Source: Pseudarthrobacter polychromogenes (lineage in GTDB: Bacteria; Actinomycetota; Actinomycetes; Actinomycetales; Micrococcaceae). From it: DNA of 64,000 bases. A model generated the notes under the pieces. That model searched no databases. It had not been told where the DNA came from and saw only the letters and a program-made list of their open reading frames with translations. The DNA lies in contig NZ_BMKU01000006.1 in NCBI RefSeq assembly GCF_014644495.1, positions 166,964 through 230,963 of the forward strand. The letters run 5' to 3'. Position numbers and translations under genes: made by a program. Shown here in pieces: positions 10,325 to 19,219 of the stretch. Position 1 is the stretch's first letter, and each line of letters begins with the position of its first letter.

Positions 10325-10921
10325 ATGTGGAGCATTTGGAGTACCGGGCTGATGACAGGCCTGGCGTTGATCATCGCCATCGGCGCCCAGAATGCGTTTG
10401 TGCTGCGGCAGGGAATCCGCCGTGAACACGTGGGTGTGGTGGTGGCGCTCTGCATGCTCAGCGATGCGTTGCTGATCCTCGGCGGCACGGCGGGGATCGG
10501 TGCTTTGGTGTCCAGGTTTCCGTTGGCACTGGACGTGCTGAGGTGGGGCGGCGCTGCCTACCTGGCATGGTGGGCGGTGCGGTCATTCAGGTCCGCACTC
10601 AAGCCTTCAACCCTGACGGCTGAGGCGCCACGGTCCAAGGGATCGGTCATCGCCACCACCTTGGCGTTGACCTACCTGAATCCCCATGTGTACCTGGACA
10701 CCGTGGTGCTGCTGGGCGGCCTGGCCAACCAGCACGGTCCGGACGCGCGATGGGTCTTCGCGGCCGGGGCCGTGGTGGGAAGCGCCCTCTGGTTCTCCGC
10801 CTTGGGATATGGAGCCCGAAAGCTTTCCGGGGTGCTCAGCAGCCCGCGGACATGGCGGATTGTGGACCTGGCCATCGGTGTTGTGATGCTGGCGCTGGCC
10901 GTAACACTTGTTCTCGGCTGA
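10325..10921 (+). CDS. lysE: Basic amino-acid exporter (LysE family)
   Basis: Membrane exporter of 198 residues with about five or six transmembrane helices. It carries the LysE signature LTGLALIIAIGAQNAFVLRQG near the N-terminus and LTYLNPHVYLDTVVLLGG in the middle. LysE exports lysine and arginine when they build up, for example during peptide uptake. I choose the ATG at 10325 rather than an upstream GTG because the upstream 12 residues are not hydrophobic or conserved. Control by the divergent lysG product is expected. Confidence 0.93.
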   Translation: MWSIWSTGLMTGLALIIAIGAQNAFVLRQGIRREHVGVVVALCMLSDALLILGGTAGIGALVSRFPLALDVLRWGGAAYLAWWAVRSFRSALKPSTLTAEAPRSKGSVIATTLALTYLNPHVYLDTVVLLGGLANQHGPDARWVFAAGAVVGSALWFSALGYGARKLSGVLSSPRTWRIVDLAIGVVMLALAVTLVLG

Positions 10922-10942
10922 CATCAGCCGTGCCACACAGCG

Positions 10943-11806
10943 CTACCGCCTGAATTCGATACGTACCGAGTTGTCGTCCGGGAGCACGATGACCGTTCCG
11001 TCCCGCGGTGTCCAGCCGTCGTGCAGGAAGAAGAAACGTCCGCCGCTGAGCACCAGCAGGCGGAGGCCGTCGTACCGGTAGAGCGCTGCGTCCCCGGTTC
11101 CCACCTGGACCTCCGTGACCGCAGCCGAACCGATGCCCAGCGGTTTGGGCGAATAAACCTCCGCCCGGGGCATGTACTGGACCCCCTGCTCGAAGTTCAA
11201 GGCGAGCCGCCGGCCCACCGCCTGGGCGTAGTCGGCCGTGCCCCAGAAGAGCAGCAGCGTCACGATGCTGAGGATCAGCGTGGTTTCCACCGCCCGCTGC
11301 TCGGAGCTGAGGGTTGGTGATGTACGGTCCCGGCCCAGCCGGCGCAGGCGCATGCACCAGGTGGCCACCAGGACGCCTAACGCCATCAGATACGGAGTGA
11401 ACAGCGCTGTCCGGGCGGGTTCCACAACCGCCAGGACCAGGCTGACGCCCACGAGGAGTCCGCTGAGCAGGGCTGTTATGCCGGCGGCCTTCAGGATGAC
11501 GGCCCGGCCGCGGTCCTCTTCGATGCGGCGGCGCAGCCAGCGGTCCAGGGCCAGCCAGACGACGCTGGCCGCCAGGATGCAGACGAGCGGCAGGAACAGC
11601 GCGTTGATGCTGATCAGGATGTAGTCCTGCACTGCATACCCGAACAGGCTGACGTTCAGGCCCATCTGTGCCGCCTGCGCCTCGGCGCGGGCCCAGCCGA
11701 AGTAGAACAGCAGGGCCGTGGCCACCGTGACCGGGGGGCCGATGGCCGAAATGACACCCAGGGCACGGGACCAGGAGGAACGTTCGTCCCCGCCGGCCTC
11801 CGTCAT
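10943..11806 (-). CDS. Uncharacterised membrane protein
   Basis: Protein of 287 residues that I cannot assign to a named family. Five or so hydrophobic helices lie at about residues 15-35, 55-80, 100-125, 135-155 and 175-190, followed by a soluble C-terminal domain of about 95 residues that is probably outside the cell. The ATG at 11806 overlaps the stop of the preceding lipoprotein gene (ATGA), which argues for this start and for a shared role at the cell envelope. It ends 21 bp before the convergent lysE end. Confidence 0.75.
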   Translation of the reverse strand: MTEAGGDERSSWSRALGVISAIGPPVTVATALLFYFGWARAEAQAAQMGLNVSLFGYAVQDYILISINALFLPLVCILAASVVWLALDRWLRRRIEEDRGRAVILKAAGITALLSGLLVGVSLVLAVVEPARTALFTPYLMALGVLVATWCMRLRRLGRDRTSPTLSSEQRAVETTLILSIVTLLLFWGTADYAQAVGRRLALNFEQGVQYMPRAEVYSPKPLGIGSAAVTEVQVGTGDAALYRYDGLRLLVLSGGRFFFLHDGWTPRDGTVIVLPDDNSVRIEFRR

Positions 11807-12891
11807 GGCGCGGTGCCGGGCGCCTGCGGGCATGTGCCCTGGTCCGTTGCGTACTCGAAGGAAGCGGATCCGCGCACCGGCCAGTCGGCGTCGGCGATGC
11901 TGACCTCGGCCGTGGTTGGCTGCCCCGGGTCCAGGAGCGGTGCCAGGAAATAGAACTCAAGCGGATGGTTAGTGTCGATGAAGCTCTGGCGCTGCAGGAC
12001 CGCTGCGATCGTGGCACCTACGTACACCGAGCGGACGGTCCCGGCGGGGAGGCCGGTGATGTTTCCGGACAGGACGATGGACTGGCCGGGGCAGACCAGG
12101 AAAGGAGGGGAGTTGCCTTCGCTGTCCTCCAGGCCCGCCAGCTCCGGCGGGCACGCGGTTCCGCGGCGAGGGGCAAGCTCCACGGAGACGCCCGGATTCT
12201 GTTGCCGGACCACAGCTATGGTGCGGAGGATCTCGATGGCGGTGGCGGACCAGCAGTCGCCCTCGAATGGCGGCGGCATCGTGTCCAGCGCAGAGGCTCC
12301 CGCATCCCAGGCAGCCTGGTCTCCCGTCAAGCCGAGGCACAGCGTTTTCGCCCCCTCTTCGACGGTGTTGAAGGGTCCGGCGTACTCGGGAAGGGATCCG
12401 CAGTCCATGCCCCTCAGGTTCCTGTACCAAATGGGGTCGCCCCTGCCAACCGGGCCGATGGGCAGCCAGTCAAGCACCACGGTCTCCGGTGCGGGCGGCA
12501 GGTCAGGGGCGGGTGGTCCCGGCGGCGGGGCGGGCGGCTGCACAGGCGGCTGGTTTGGGGCAGGCGGAGCGGGCGGTTGATCGGGTGGCTGGTTCGGGGC
12601 CGGTGGTCCCGGCGGCGGGGCAGGCGGCTGCGCAGGCGGCTGGTTTGGGGCAGGCGGAGCGGGCGGTTGAGCCGGCGGCTGGCCCCGTTGCGACTTTTTG
12701 GACTGGCTGCGCTCCCCGCCGAGGGTGGAGCCGCCACCAGAACCGCCGGGCTCGGCGGGCTGGTTCGCTTGCGACGTGCTGTTGCTGGGAGCCGGCTCAC
12801 CATCGCCGCCGGTTGCCAGGCACGCAGACAGCAGCAGCGCCAGGGTGACCGCCCAGGTGAGGGCGATCGGGCGGCGGCTGCAGGAGTGCAT
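11803..12891 (-). CDS. Proline-rich surface lipoprotein, unknown function
   Basis: Secreted lipoprotein of 362 residues. A signal peptide with hydrophobic core TLALLLSAC gives Cys24 as the lipidated residue. Residues about 30-65 are Ser/Gly/Asn rich, about 70-135 are a proline-rich stretch built from repeats such as NQPPAQPPAPPPGPPAP, a likely wall-spanning stalk, and the remaining 225 residues form an uncharacterised domain with several cysteines. It is translationally coupled to the downstream membrane-protein gene (ATGA overlap). No enzymatic motif is visible. Confidence 0.8.
   Translation of the reverse strand: MHSCSRRPIALTWAVTLALLLSACLATGGDGEPAPSNSTSQANQPAEPGGSGGGSTLGGERSQSKKSQRGQPPAQPPAPPAPNQPPAQPPAPPPGPPAPNQPPDQPPAPPAPNQPPVQPPAPPPGPPAPDLPPAPETVVLDWLPIGPVGRGDPIWYRNLRGMDCGSLPEYAGPFNTVEEGAKTLCLGLTGDQAAWDAGASALDTMPPPFEGDCWSATAIEILRTIAVVRQQNPGVSVELAPRRGTACPPELAGLEDSEGNSPPFLVCPGQSIVLSGNITGLPAGTVRSVYVGATIAAVLQRQSFIDTNHPLEFYFLAPLLDPGQPTTAEVSIADADWPVRGSASFEYATDQGTCPQAPGTAP
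12512..12683. repeat. Imperfect 90-bp tandem repeat inside the lipoprotein gene
   Basis: Two neighbouring copies with a period of exactly 90 bp (12512 and 12602 both begin ggtggtcccggcggcgggg) encode the 30-residue proline-rich unit of the stalk. The second copy is partly complete. Because the period is a multiple of three, copy-number change would keep the frame and alter stalk length. Confidence 0.75.
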
Positions 12892-13136
12892 CTCGCACCA
12901 TCACTATCTGTACTGCCCGGGTTCCAGCCTTGGGTAGGGTCCCGGCGGCCACGGAAGGCATGGACCGTCAGGCGATCATTGCGTCCACTGGAATTAGACC
13001 TTCCAGGCGTTACAGCGGCGTTACTGCCGGCGGACAGCGAACGACGGCGGTGCGGGCCGCCGAAGCAGCCCCACCAGGGGTGCCTCCAGGGCGGAGTCCG
13101 CAGCGCCGTCGTCGTCCGTTGGCTGGTTGCGTTGCC

Positions 13137-14396
13137 CTAGAGGGCAGGCTCGCGCCGCCGCCGGAACACCATGCGGAGGTTGTCCCGGAAGCTCAGGCTG
13201 CTCCGCCGGCTCACCACGGCCACGGCGGCCACGGCCGCCAGCAGCACGATGATCCCGCCTGCCGCCACGGCCCAGCGCGCGCCGAACTCCGAGCCGATCC
13301 AGCCCATCAGCGGAGCGCCCACGGCGGTTCCGCCCTGGAGCACGGCAAGGTACAGGGCCAGCACCCGTCCGCGGAACTGGGGCTCCACCGAGAGCTGGAT
13401 GCTCGTGTTGCAGCTGTTCAGGAAGGTGATTGAGGCCAGGCCCACCGGGATCAGGACTGCGGCAAACAGCCAGAACGACGGCGACACGCTGCCAAGGAGG
13501 GTGAAGGCGCCAAGCCCGAGCGCCCCGCCCAGCAGGAACCTCAGCCGGGGACCGGCCCTGCGTGCGGCAAGGAGCGCCCCGGCCAGGGTGCCCACCGCCA
13601 TGATGGAGCCCAGCAGACCGAATTCGCCGGCGCCCACCCCGAACTCGGTGGTGGCCATGAGCGCGTTGATGATGGGGAAGTTCATCCCGAACGCGCCGAG
13701 GATGCCCACCAGGACCATGATCAGCACCAGGTCCGGCCGGTTGCGCACATAGCGGACGCCTTCCGCCACCTGGTGCTTGCCCCTGCTGGCCGGCGCCGCA
13801 GGTGAGAGCTCCGAGGCCCGGATCCGGAACAGCGAGATGATGACCGCGCCAAAACTGGCGGCGTTGAGCAGGAACACCGGCCCCGTTCCCACCCAGGCAA
13901 TCAGCAGGCCCGCGATGGCAGGGCCGGTAAGCCTGGCCGTGTTGAAGGACGCAGAGTTCAGCGCCACCGCGTTGGCGATGTTGTCCTGGCCTACGAGTTC
14001 TGAGACGAAGGCCTGGCGTGAGGGTGCGTCCACGGCGCTGGCAATTCCAAGGCAGAGGGCGGCCACGTACGCGTGCCACAGTTCGGCGGTACCGGTGACC
14101 ACCAGCAGCCCAAGCGCCAGGCCGGTCAGGCCCATGGCCACCTGTGTCCACAGCAGGATCACCCGTTTGCGGTAGCGGTCAGCCAGGACTCCTCCGTACG
14201 GTCCGAGGAGCAGCATGGGGAGGAACTGCAGGCCCGTGGTGATGCCGACGGCGGCGCCGGAGTAGTTGGTGAGGACGGTCAGCACCAGCCAGTCCTGGGC
14301 TATCCGCTGCATCCAGGTGCCGATGTTGGACACCAGCGCGCCGCTGGCCCAGATCCGGTAGTTCCGGTTCTCCAGGGCCCGGAACATGGCGCTCAT
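13137..14396 (-). CDS. Major facilitator superfamily efflux transporter
   Basis: Transporter of about 419 residues with about twelve hydrophobic helices, of the enterobactin-exporter/EntS-like MFS group (MSAMFRALENRNYRIWASGALVSNIGTW...). The motif-A-like loop GVLADRYRKRVIL is present after helix 2. I choose the ATG at 14396, which overlaps the MarR gene's stop (ATGA); a longer reading adds 30 Gly/Arg-rich residues. Coupling to a MarR regulator suggests export of a toxic compound that the regulator senses. The substrate is unknown. Confidence 0.88.
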   Translation of the reverse strand: MSAMFRALENRNYRIWASGALVSNIGTWMQRIAQDWLVLTVLTNYSGAAVGITTGLQFLPMLLLGPYGGVLADRYRKRVILLWTQVAMGLTGLALGLLVVTGTAELWHAYVAALCLGIASAVDAPSRQAFVSELVGQDNIANAVALNSASFNTARLTGPAIAGLLIAWVGTGPVFLLNAASFGAVIISLFRIRASELSPAAPASRGKHQVAEGVRYVRNRPDLVLIMVLVGILGAFGMNFPIINALMATTEFGVGAGEFGLLGSIMAVGTLAGALLAARRAGPRLRFLLGGALGLGAFTLLGSVSPSFWLFAAVLIPVGLASITFLNSCNTSIQLSVEPQFRGRVLALYLAVLQGGTAVGAPLMGWIGSEFGARWAVAAGGIIVLLAAVAAVAVVSRRSSLSFRDNLRMVFRRRREPAL

Positions 14397-14854
14397 GTGC
14401 CGCTCATTTCCTGCATGATGTGCGCCGCGCGGCTTAGGACCTGCCGGTCCTCTTCGCTCAGCCCGGCCACCCGCTGCGCCAGCCATGCCGTCCGCTGGTT
14501 CCGGGCCTCGGCCAGGACTGCCCGGCCGGCGTCGGTGATGTCCACGCGGACCTGGCGGCCGTCGTCGGGGTTTGCCGCCCTGGACACGAAGCCCTGGTCC
14601 GCGAGCGCGTTGACGATCCGCGTCATGGACGGGGCCTGCACATGCTCGCTCTCGGCCAGTGCGCGGAGGGTACTGGGACCGTTGCCGTTGAGCAGGGCCA
14701 GTACCGTGTACTGCCCCGGGGTGATGGCGTCCCCGGTGGCCTCGACGCGGAGCCGCCGCGAGGTGCGCATCACGGCCGTGCGGAGATCGATGGCCAGGCT
14801 GTCCGGGCTGGTCGATCCGGTGGTTCTGGGGTGCTGGGTGTCGGTGGTGGTCAC
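14393..14854 (-). CDS. MarR-family transcriptional regulator
   Basis: Regulator of 153 residues with the MarR winged helix: TPGQYTVLALLNGNGPSTLRALAESEHVQAPSMTRIVNALADQGFVSR, then the wing NPDDGRQVRVDITDAGRAVL. The GTG at 14854 is preferred because AGGAGG lies 12 bases upstream; the open frame runs further but codes for an unrelated sequence. It begins a two-gene operon with the MFS exporter and probably represses it through the palindromes at 14876-14912. Confidence 0.85.
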   Translation of the reverse strand: MTTTDTQHPRTTGSTSPDSLAIDLRTAVMRTSRRLRVEATGDAITPGQYTVLALLNGNGPSTLRALAESEHVQAPSMTRIVNALADQGFVSRAANPDDGRQVRVDITDAGRAVLAEARNQRTAWLAQRVAGLSEEDRQVLSRAAHIMQEMSGT

Positions 14855-14875
14855 GCCGGGGTTGCGCCTCCTGAA

Positions 14876-14912
14876 ATACTTAGCACTGCTAATTAGTCCC
14901 GCTAATAAGTAT
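14876..14912. promoter_or_regulatory. Nested palindromes, predicted MarR operator
   Basis: An AT-rich patch just upstream of the marR ribosome site holds a perfect TTAGCA-C-TGCTAA palindrome (14880-14892) inside a wider inverted repeat ATACTTA (14876-14882) / TAAGTAT (14906-14912). It stands out against the GC-rich surroundings and has the size of MarR-dimer sites. Autoregulation is inferred. Confidence 0.6.
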
Positions 14913-15144
14913 GCTCCCGTTCCCGGCCTCCGGCAAGGAAGTGTGCTTGGACTAACAGCCTTCCAGGGCCTTCCGATAGTTTCCATGTTCAACAGGAAAG
15001 GCCGGGCCGCGGAGTTCTGCCGGCCGGTCGGTGGCGCACCAGACCAGAAAATCCGGCATTGACCTGCGCATGGTCTGCCCGGAACGGATTCCGCTCCTCC
15101 TGCGGGAGGGTGCTGTCACTTCACGCGAGGCTGTTGTTATTGCT
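14913..15144. other. Intergenic region between marR and the GH42 operon
   Basis: The gene-free gap between the marR start (14854) and the GH42 start (15223) is about 370 bp. This part holds no convincing gene; one half-site GATAGTTTC near 14976-14984 resembles the LacI-type operator at 15145. The rest shows nothing I can support. Confidence 0.5.
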
Positions 15145-15163
15145 GAAACTTTACGATAGTTTC
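15145..15163. promoter_or_regulatory. Predicted LacI-type operator before the GH42 operon
   Basis: A 19-bp inverted repeat GAAACT-N7-AGTTTC lies 60 bp before the GH42 start. The same arrangement occurs at 26581-26599 in the GH3 divergent promoter. The LacI-family protein encoded at 29620 is the probable binder (inferred). Confidence 0.6.
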
Positions 15164-15222
15164 TACGTGTGATGCAGGTCGCAACGGTGGGGAGCCGGCG
15201 GCCACTTGCCTACCAAAGGACA

Positions 15223-17295
15223 ATGATGACCAGCGAGCCTCGCGCCAGCACCCCCGAAACCCGCCTCAAACGCCTGCACGAGAGGCTGGGCGGTATAGCC
15301 TACGGCGGGGACTACAACCCGGAGCAGTGGCCCCGCGAGGTGTGGCAGGAGGATGTCCGCCTCATGAAGGAGGCCGGCGTCAACCTGGTCACCCTGGCTG
15401 TCTTTTCCTGGAGCCGGCTGGAAACCGCGGACGGTGTCTATGACTTCGGCTGGCTGGACCAGATCATGGACCTGCTGCACACCAACGGCATCGGCGTGGA
15501 CCTTGCCACCCCTGACGCCGTTCCGCCGGCCTGGCTCGTTGCCCAGCACCCGGACATCCTTCCGGTCCTGGCGGACGGCACCACCTTCGGCTTCGGGTCC
15601 CGCCAGCACTTCGACGTCTCCCACCCCGCATACCGGGAGAAGTCCCTGGCCATGGCCGAGAAGATGGGGGAGCGCTACGCCGGCCACCCCGCCCTCTGCA
15701 TGTGGCACGTCAACAACGAATACGGGCCCGTCTCCTATGGCCCCCATGCGGACCGGGCCTTCCGTGCATGGCTGCAGCAGAAGTACAGCAGCCTGGACCA
15801 ACTCAACCAGGCCTGGAGCACGGATGTCTGGGGCCAGGTCTACTCGGACTGGTCCCAGGTCAACGCCCCCGCCCAGCCCCGCACCTGGTCCAACCCCTCC
15901 CGGCGCCTGGACTACCACCGCTTCACCTCGGACAGCATGCTGGAGCACTACAAAGCCGAACGGGACATCCTGCGCCGGCACACCCCGGACCTGCCCATCG
16001 TCACCAACTTCATGCGCTTCTACAAGAACAACGACTACTGGGCCTGGGCCGCGGAGGAAGACGCCGCCGCCCTGGATATCTACCCGGACCCGCGCGAGGA
16101 AGACGCCCACGTGGCCGCCGCCCTCAACTTCGACCTGATGCGCTCGCTTCGGAAGGGCCAGCCTTGGCTGGTCATGGAACAGGCCACCGCAGCGGTGAGC
16201 CAGTGGTCCGTCAATGTCTCCAAACTCCCCGGCAAGATGCGGCTGGGCTCCTACCAGGCGATCGCCCAGGGCGCGGACTCCATCCTCTTCTTCCAGTGGC
16301 GCCAGGCCAAGGGCGGCACGGAGCGCTTCCACTCCGGCATGGTCAACCACGCCGGGCCCAACACCCGCGTCTTCCGGGAGGTGTGCGAACTGGGCCGGGA
16401 GCTGAAAGAGCTCGGCGGGGTTACCGGCACGCGGTCCGCCGCCAAGGTGGCCATGGTGTTCGACTGGGACTGCTGGTGGGCCCTGGAACTGGGCAACTCG
16501 CCCCGCTCTGACCTGAACTACACCCAGGAAGTCCTCCGCCTCTACCGGCCGTTCTTCGAGGCGAACATTCCGGTGGACTTCGTCAACACCGCCTCAGACC
16601 TCAGCCAGTACGGCCTGCTGGTCCTGCCGGCGTCGTACCTCCTTTCAGACGAGGCCGCGCAGCGGATCGAGGACTACGTTGCCGGCGGCGGCCGCCTGGT
16701 GGCCAGCTACCTCTCCGGCATCGTGGACCCGGACAACACCATCCGCCTGGGCGGCTACCCGGGCGCCCTCCGGAACGTCCTCGGTGCGTGGAGCGAGGAG
16801 ATGCACCCGCTGGCCGGCGAGGGCGAGGAAGAAAAGCTTACAACGGCCGACGGCGGCACGGCCTCGGCCAGCTACTGGACTGAGCACCTGCACGCCGAAA
16901 CAGCGGACGTCCTGGCGAGCTACGCGTCGGGACGGCTTGCCGGCTCACCCGCTGTCACCTGCAACACTTTCGGCGAGGGCACAGCCGTCTATCTGTCCGC
17001 CCGGGTGGACGGCGCCTTCCTGGAGGAGCTGCTGGCGGCCGAGCGCGCTGCTGCGGGAATCCGCCCGGAACTTGACGCTCCGCTGGGAGTGCAGGTCCGC
17101 CGTCGTACGGGCAGCGGACGCAGCTACCTGCTGGTCCTGAACCACAACGACGCCCCGGCCCGCGTGGAGATCAAGTCCGGCGGCATCGACCTCCTCACCG
17201 GCAACGCCGTCCAGGGAACCGTAGAGCTCGCTGGCTACGGCGTCCTGGTGATTGAAGAACCCACAGAATCCATCACCGCAGAAACCGCCCGATAG
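15223..17295 (+). CDS. Beta-galactosidase, glycoside hydrolase family 42
   Basis: Intracellular GH42 enzyme of 690 residues, the usual size. It opens with the family's YGGDYNPEQWP (27-37), has the acid/base Glu166 in WHVNNEYGPV and the nucleophile Glu319 in WLVMEQ, then a trimerisation domain and a small beta domain at the C-terminus. The ATG at 15223 follows AAAGGA; an upstream reading of 18 residues lacks a ribosome site. No signal peptide is seen, so it acts on imported beta-galactosides such as galactan-derived oligosaccharides. It leads an operon with two permeases, a binding lipoprotein and a YesL-like protein, with 11 bp to the next gene. Confidence 0.93.
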   Translation: MMTSEPRASTPETRLKRLHERLGGIAYGGDYNPEQWPREVWQEDVRLMKEAGVNLVTLAVFSWSRLETADGVYDFGWLDQIMDLLHTNGIGVDLATPDAVPPAWLVAQHPDILPVLADGTTFGFGSRQHFDVSHPAYREKSLAMAEKMGERYAGHPALCMWHVNNEYGPVSYGPHADRAFRAWLQQKYSSLDQLNQAWSTDVWGQVYSDWSQVNAPAQPRTWSNPSRRLDYHRFTSDSMLEHYKAERDILRRHTPDLPIVTNFMRFYKNNDYWAWAAEEDAAALDIYPDPREEDAHVAAALNFDLMRSLRKGQPWLVMEQATAAVSQWSVNVSKLPGKMRLGSYQAIAQGADSILFFQWRQAKGGTERFHSGMVNHAGPNTRVFREVCELGRELKELGGVTGTRSAAKVAMVFDWDCWWALELGNSPRSDLNYTQEVLRLYRPFFEANIPVDFVNTASDLSQYGLLVLPASYLLSDEAAQRIEDYVAGGGRLVASYLSGIVDPDNTIRLGGYPGALRNVLGAWSEEMHPLAGEGEEEKLTTADGGTASASYWTEHLHAETADVLASYASGRLAGSPAVTCNTFGEGTAVYLSARVDGAFLEELLAAERAAAGIRPELDAPLGVQVRRRTGSGRSYLLVLNHNDAPARVEIKSGGIDLLTGNAVQGTVELAGYGVLVIEEPTESITAETAR

Positions 17296-17306
17296 GAGGC
17301 CCCACC

Positions 17307-18287
17307 ATGGCCCTGCGACTGGAAGTACCTCCCGAGGCGGTCACCCCGGACCCGCCCGGCGCCACCCGGAACCGCCGCAACAAACCCGGCAGCTGGGGGC
17401 TGGCCCTGACACGGGACTGGCGGCTGTACACCCTGGTGCTGCTGCCGCTGGCGTACTTCGCCGTGTTCCGCTACCTGCCCATGGCCGGCAACGTGATCGC
17501 CTTCCGGCAGTTCCAGCCCGGCGGCAGCATCTTCGGCGAGAAATGGGTGGGGCTGAAATACGTCACCCTGTTCATCAACGATCCCAGCTTCTGGCAGGCG
17601 TTCCAAAACACCATCATCCTGGGCGTGCTGACGCTGCTGTTCTGCTTCCCCATGCCCATCATCTTCGCGCTGATGCTCAACGAGCTGCGCTCGCAGAAGT
17701 TCAAGAAGTTCGTCCAGACCGTGGCGTACCTGCCGCACTTCATGTCCGTGGTGATCATCGCCGGCATGATCCTGCAGAACTTCTCCATGACCGGCACGGT
17801 CAATCAGATCGCCAACACTTTGTTCGGCACCACGGTGAACTTCACCCAGGACGCCGGCTGGTTCCGGCCCATGTACATCAGCTCCGAGGTGTGGCAGACC
17901 ATGGGCTGGGGCGCCATCCTCTACCTCGCCGCGCTGACCCGCGTGGATGAATCGCTGTACGAGGCCGCCCGGATTGATGGTGCCAACCGCTGGCAGCAGA
18001 CCTGGCATGTGACGCTGCCGGCCATCAGGCCCACCATCATCACCCTCCTGATCCTGAACATCGGCACGTTCATGGCCGTGGGCTTCGAAAAGATCCTCCT
18101 GATCTACAACCCGCTCAACTACGCAACCTCCGATGTCATCTCCACCTACCTGTACCGGGTGGGCCTGGAGTCCAGCAACTTCAGCTACGCCGCGGCCATC
18201 GGCATGTTCGAATCCGTCATCGGCCTCACGCTGATCCTCTCCGCCAACGCCATCTCCAAGCGGCTGGCCGGAACGAGCCTGTGGTGA
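17307..18287 (+). CDS. Oligosaccharide ABC transporter permease (LplB/YtcP-partner type)
   Basis: Permease of 326 residues with about six helices and a basic, proline-rich N-terminal tail of some 40 residues. The EAA loop SLYEAARIDGANRWQQTWHVTLP is intact. It resembles the LplB group, typically encoded with YesL/DUF624 proteins and large binding proteins for complex oligosaccharides. The gene overlaps or abuts the following permease gene (GTG alternative start inside its end), so the two permeases are translated together. Confidence 0.92.
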   Translation: MALRLEVPPEAVTPDPPGATRNRRNKPGSWGLALTRDWRLYTLVLLPLAYFAVFRYLPMAGNVIAFRQFQPGGSIFGEKWVGLKYVTLFINDPSFWQAFQNTIILGVLTLLFCFPMPIIFALMLNELRSQKFKKFVQTVAYLPHFMSVVIIAGMILQNFSMTGTVNQIANTLFGTTVNFTQDAGWFRPMYISSEVWQTMGWGAILYLAALTRVDESLYEAARIDGANRWQQTWHVTLPAIRPTIITLLILNIGTFMAVGFEKILLIYNPLNYATSDVISTYLYRVGLESSNFSYAAAIGMFESVIGLTLILSANAISKRLAGTSLW

Positions 18288-18298
18288 AAGGGCCAACC

Positions 18299-19198
18299 AT
18301 GAAAGAAACCGGCGTCCTGCTCAAGGACATGAAGGTCTCCCGCGGCATGCGGGTGTTCCGGATGTTCAACCTGGTGTTCCTGCTGGTGGTGGTGTTCCTG
18401 ACCCTCTACCCGTTCCTGAACATCATTGCCCAGAGCTTTTCCAGCGAAGGCTTCATCAACGCGGGCCAGGTCAACCTGTTCCCCATGGGGTTCAACACCG
18501 AAACATACAAGCTGATCCTGGCCGACTCCACCTTCTGGAACAACTACAGCAACACGATCCTGTACACGGTGGTGGCTACGGCCATCTCCATGGTCCTGAC
18601 CACCAGCTTCGCCTACGCCATCGCCAAGAAGGACCTGAAAGGCCGCAGCGTGTTCATTGGCATCGCGGTGTTCACCATGTTCTTCAACGGTGGCCTCATT
18701 CCCAATTACGTGCTGATCAGCTCGCTGGGCATGCGGGACACCCTGTGGGCCGTGGTGCTGCCCAATGCCATCAGCGTGTTCAACCTGCTCATCATGAAGT
18801 CGTTCTTCGAGAACATGCCCCGGGAGCTGGAGGAGGCCGCCGCCATTGACGGGCTGACCCAGTACGGTGTGCTGTTCAAGGTGGTCCTTCCCCTGAGCAA
18901 GGCGATCGTGGCCACCATGGTGCTGTTCTACGCCGTGGCCAACTGGAACTCCTGGTTCCAGGCCTTCCTCTATCTGGACAACCCGGACCTGTTCCCGGTG
19001 ACCATCTACCTGCGCAACATGATCGCCGGTGTAACCACCGCGGACTCTGCCGGCGGCACGGCCGAGAACCTGGGCCAGATCGCGGCGAACATCCAGTCGG
19101 TCACCATCGTCCTCACCGTCATCCCCATTTTGTGCGTCTACCCCTTTGTCCAGAAGTACTTCTTCACCGGCGTCATGCTCGGTTCCGTCAAGGAATAA
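18299..19198 (+). CDS. Oligosaccharide ABC transporter permease (YtcP type)
   Basis: Permease of 299 residues, partner of the previous one. It begins MKETGVLLKDMKVSRGMRVFRMFN and has about six helices with the EAA motif ELEEAAAIDGLTQYGVLFKVVLP. I choose the ATG at 18299 after AAAGGG; a GTG at 18281 that overlaps the upstream gene is possible. No ATPase is encoded in the operon, as is usual for this importer class. Confidence 0.92.
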   Translation: MKETGVLLKDMKVSRGMRVFRMFNLVFLLVVVFLTLYPFLNIIAQSFSSEGFINAGQVNLFPMGFNTETYKLILADSTFWNNYSNTILYTVVATAISMVLTTSFAYAIAKKDLKGRSVFIGIAVFTMFFNGGLIPNYVLISSLGMRDTLWAVVLPNAISVFNLLIMKSFFENMPRELEEAAAIDGLTQYGVLFKVVLPLSKAIVATMVLFYAVANWNSWFQAFLYLDNPDLFPVTIYLRNMIAGVTTADSAGGTAENLGQIAANIQSVTIVLTVIPILCVYPFVQKYFFTGVMLGSVKE

Positions 19199-19219
19199 CC
19201 CCTTATGAAAGGAAAACTT

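Noticed and set aside
12490..12690. Regular short repeats that could be read as a CRISPR-like or REP array
   Set aside because: They are in frame inside the lipoprotein gene and encode a proline-rich stalk; there are no unique spacers.
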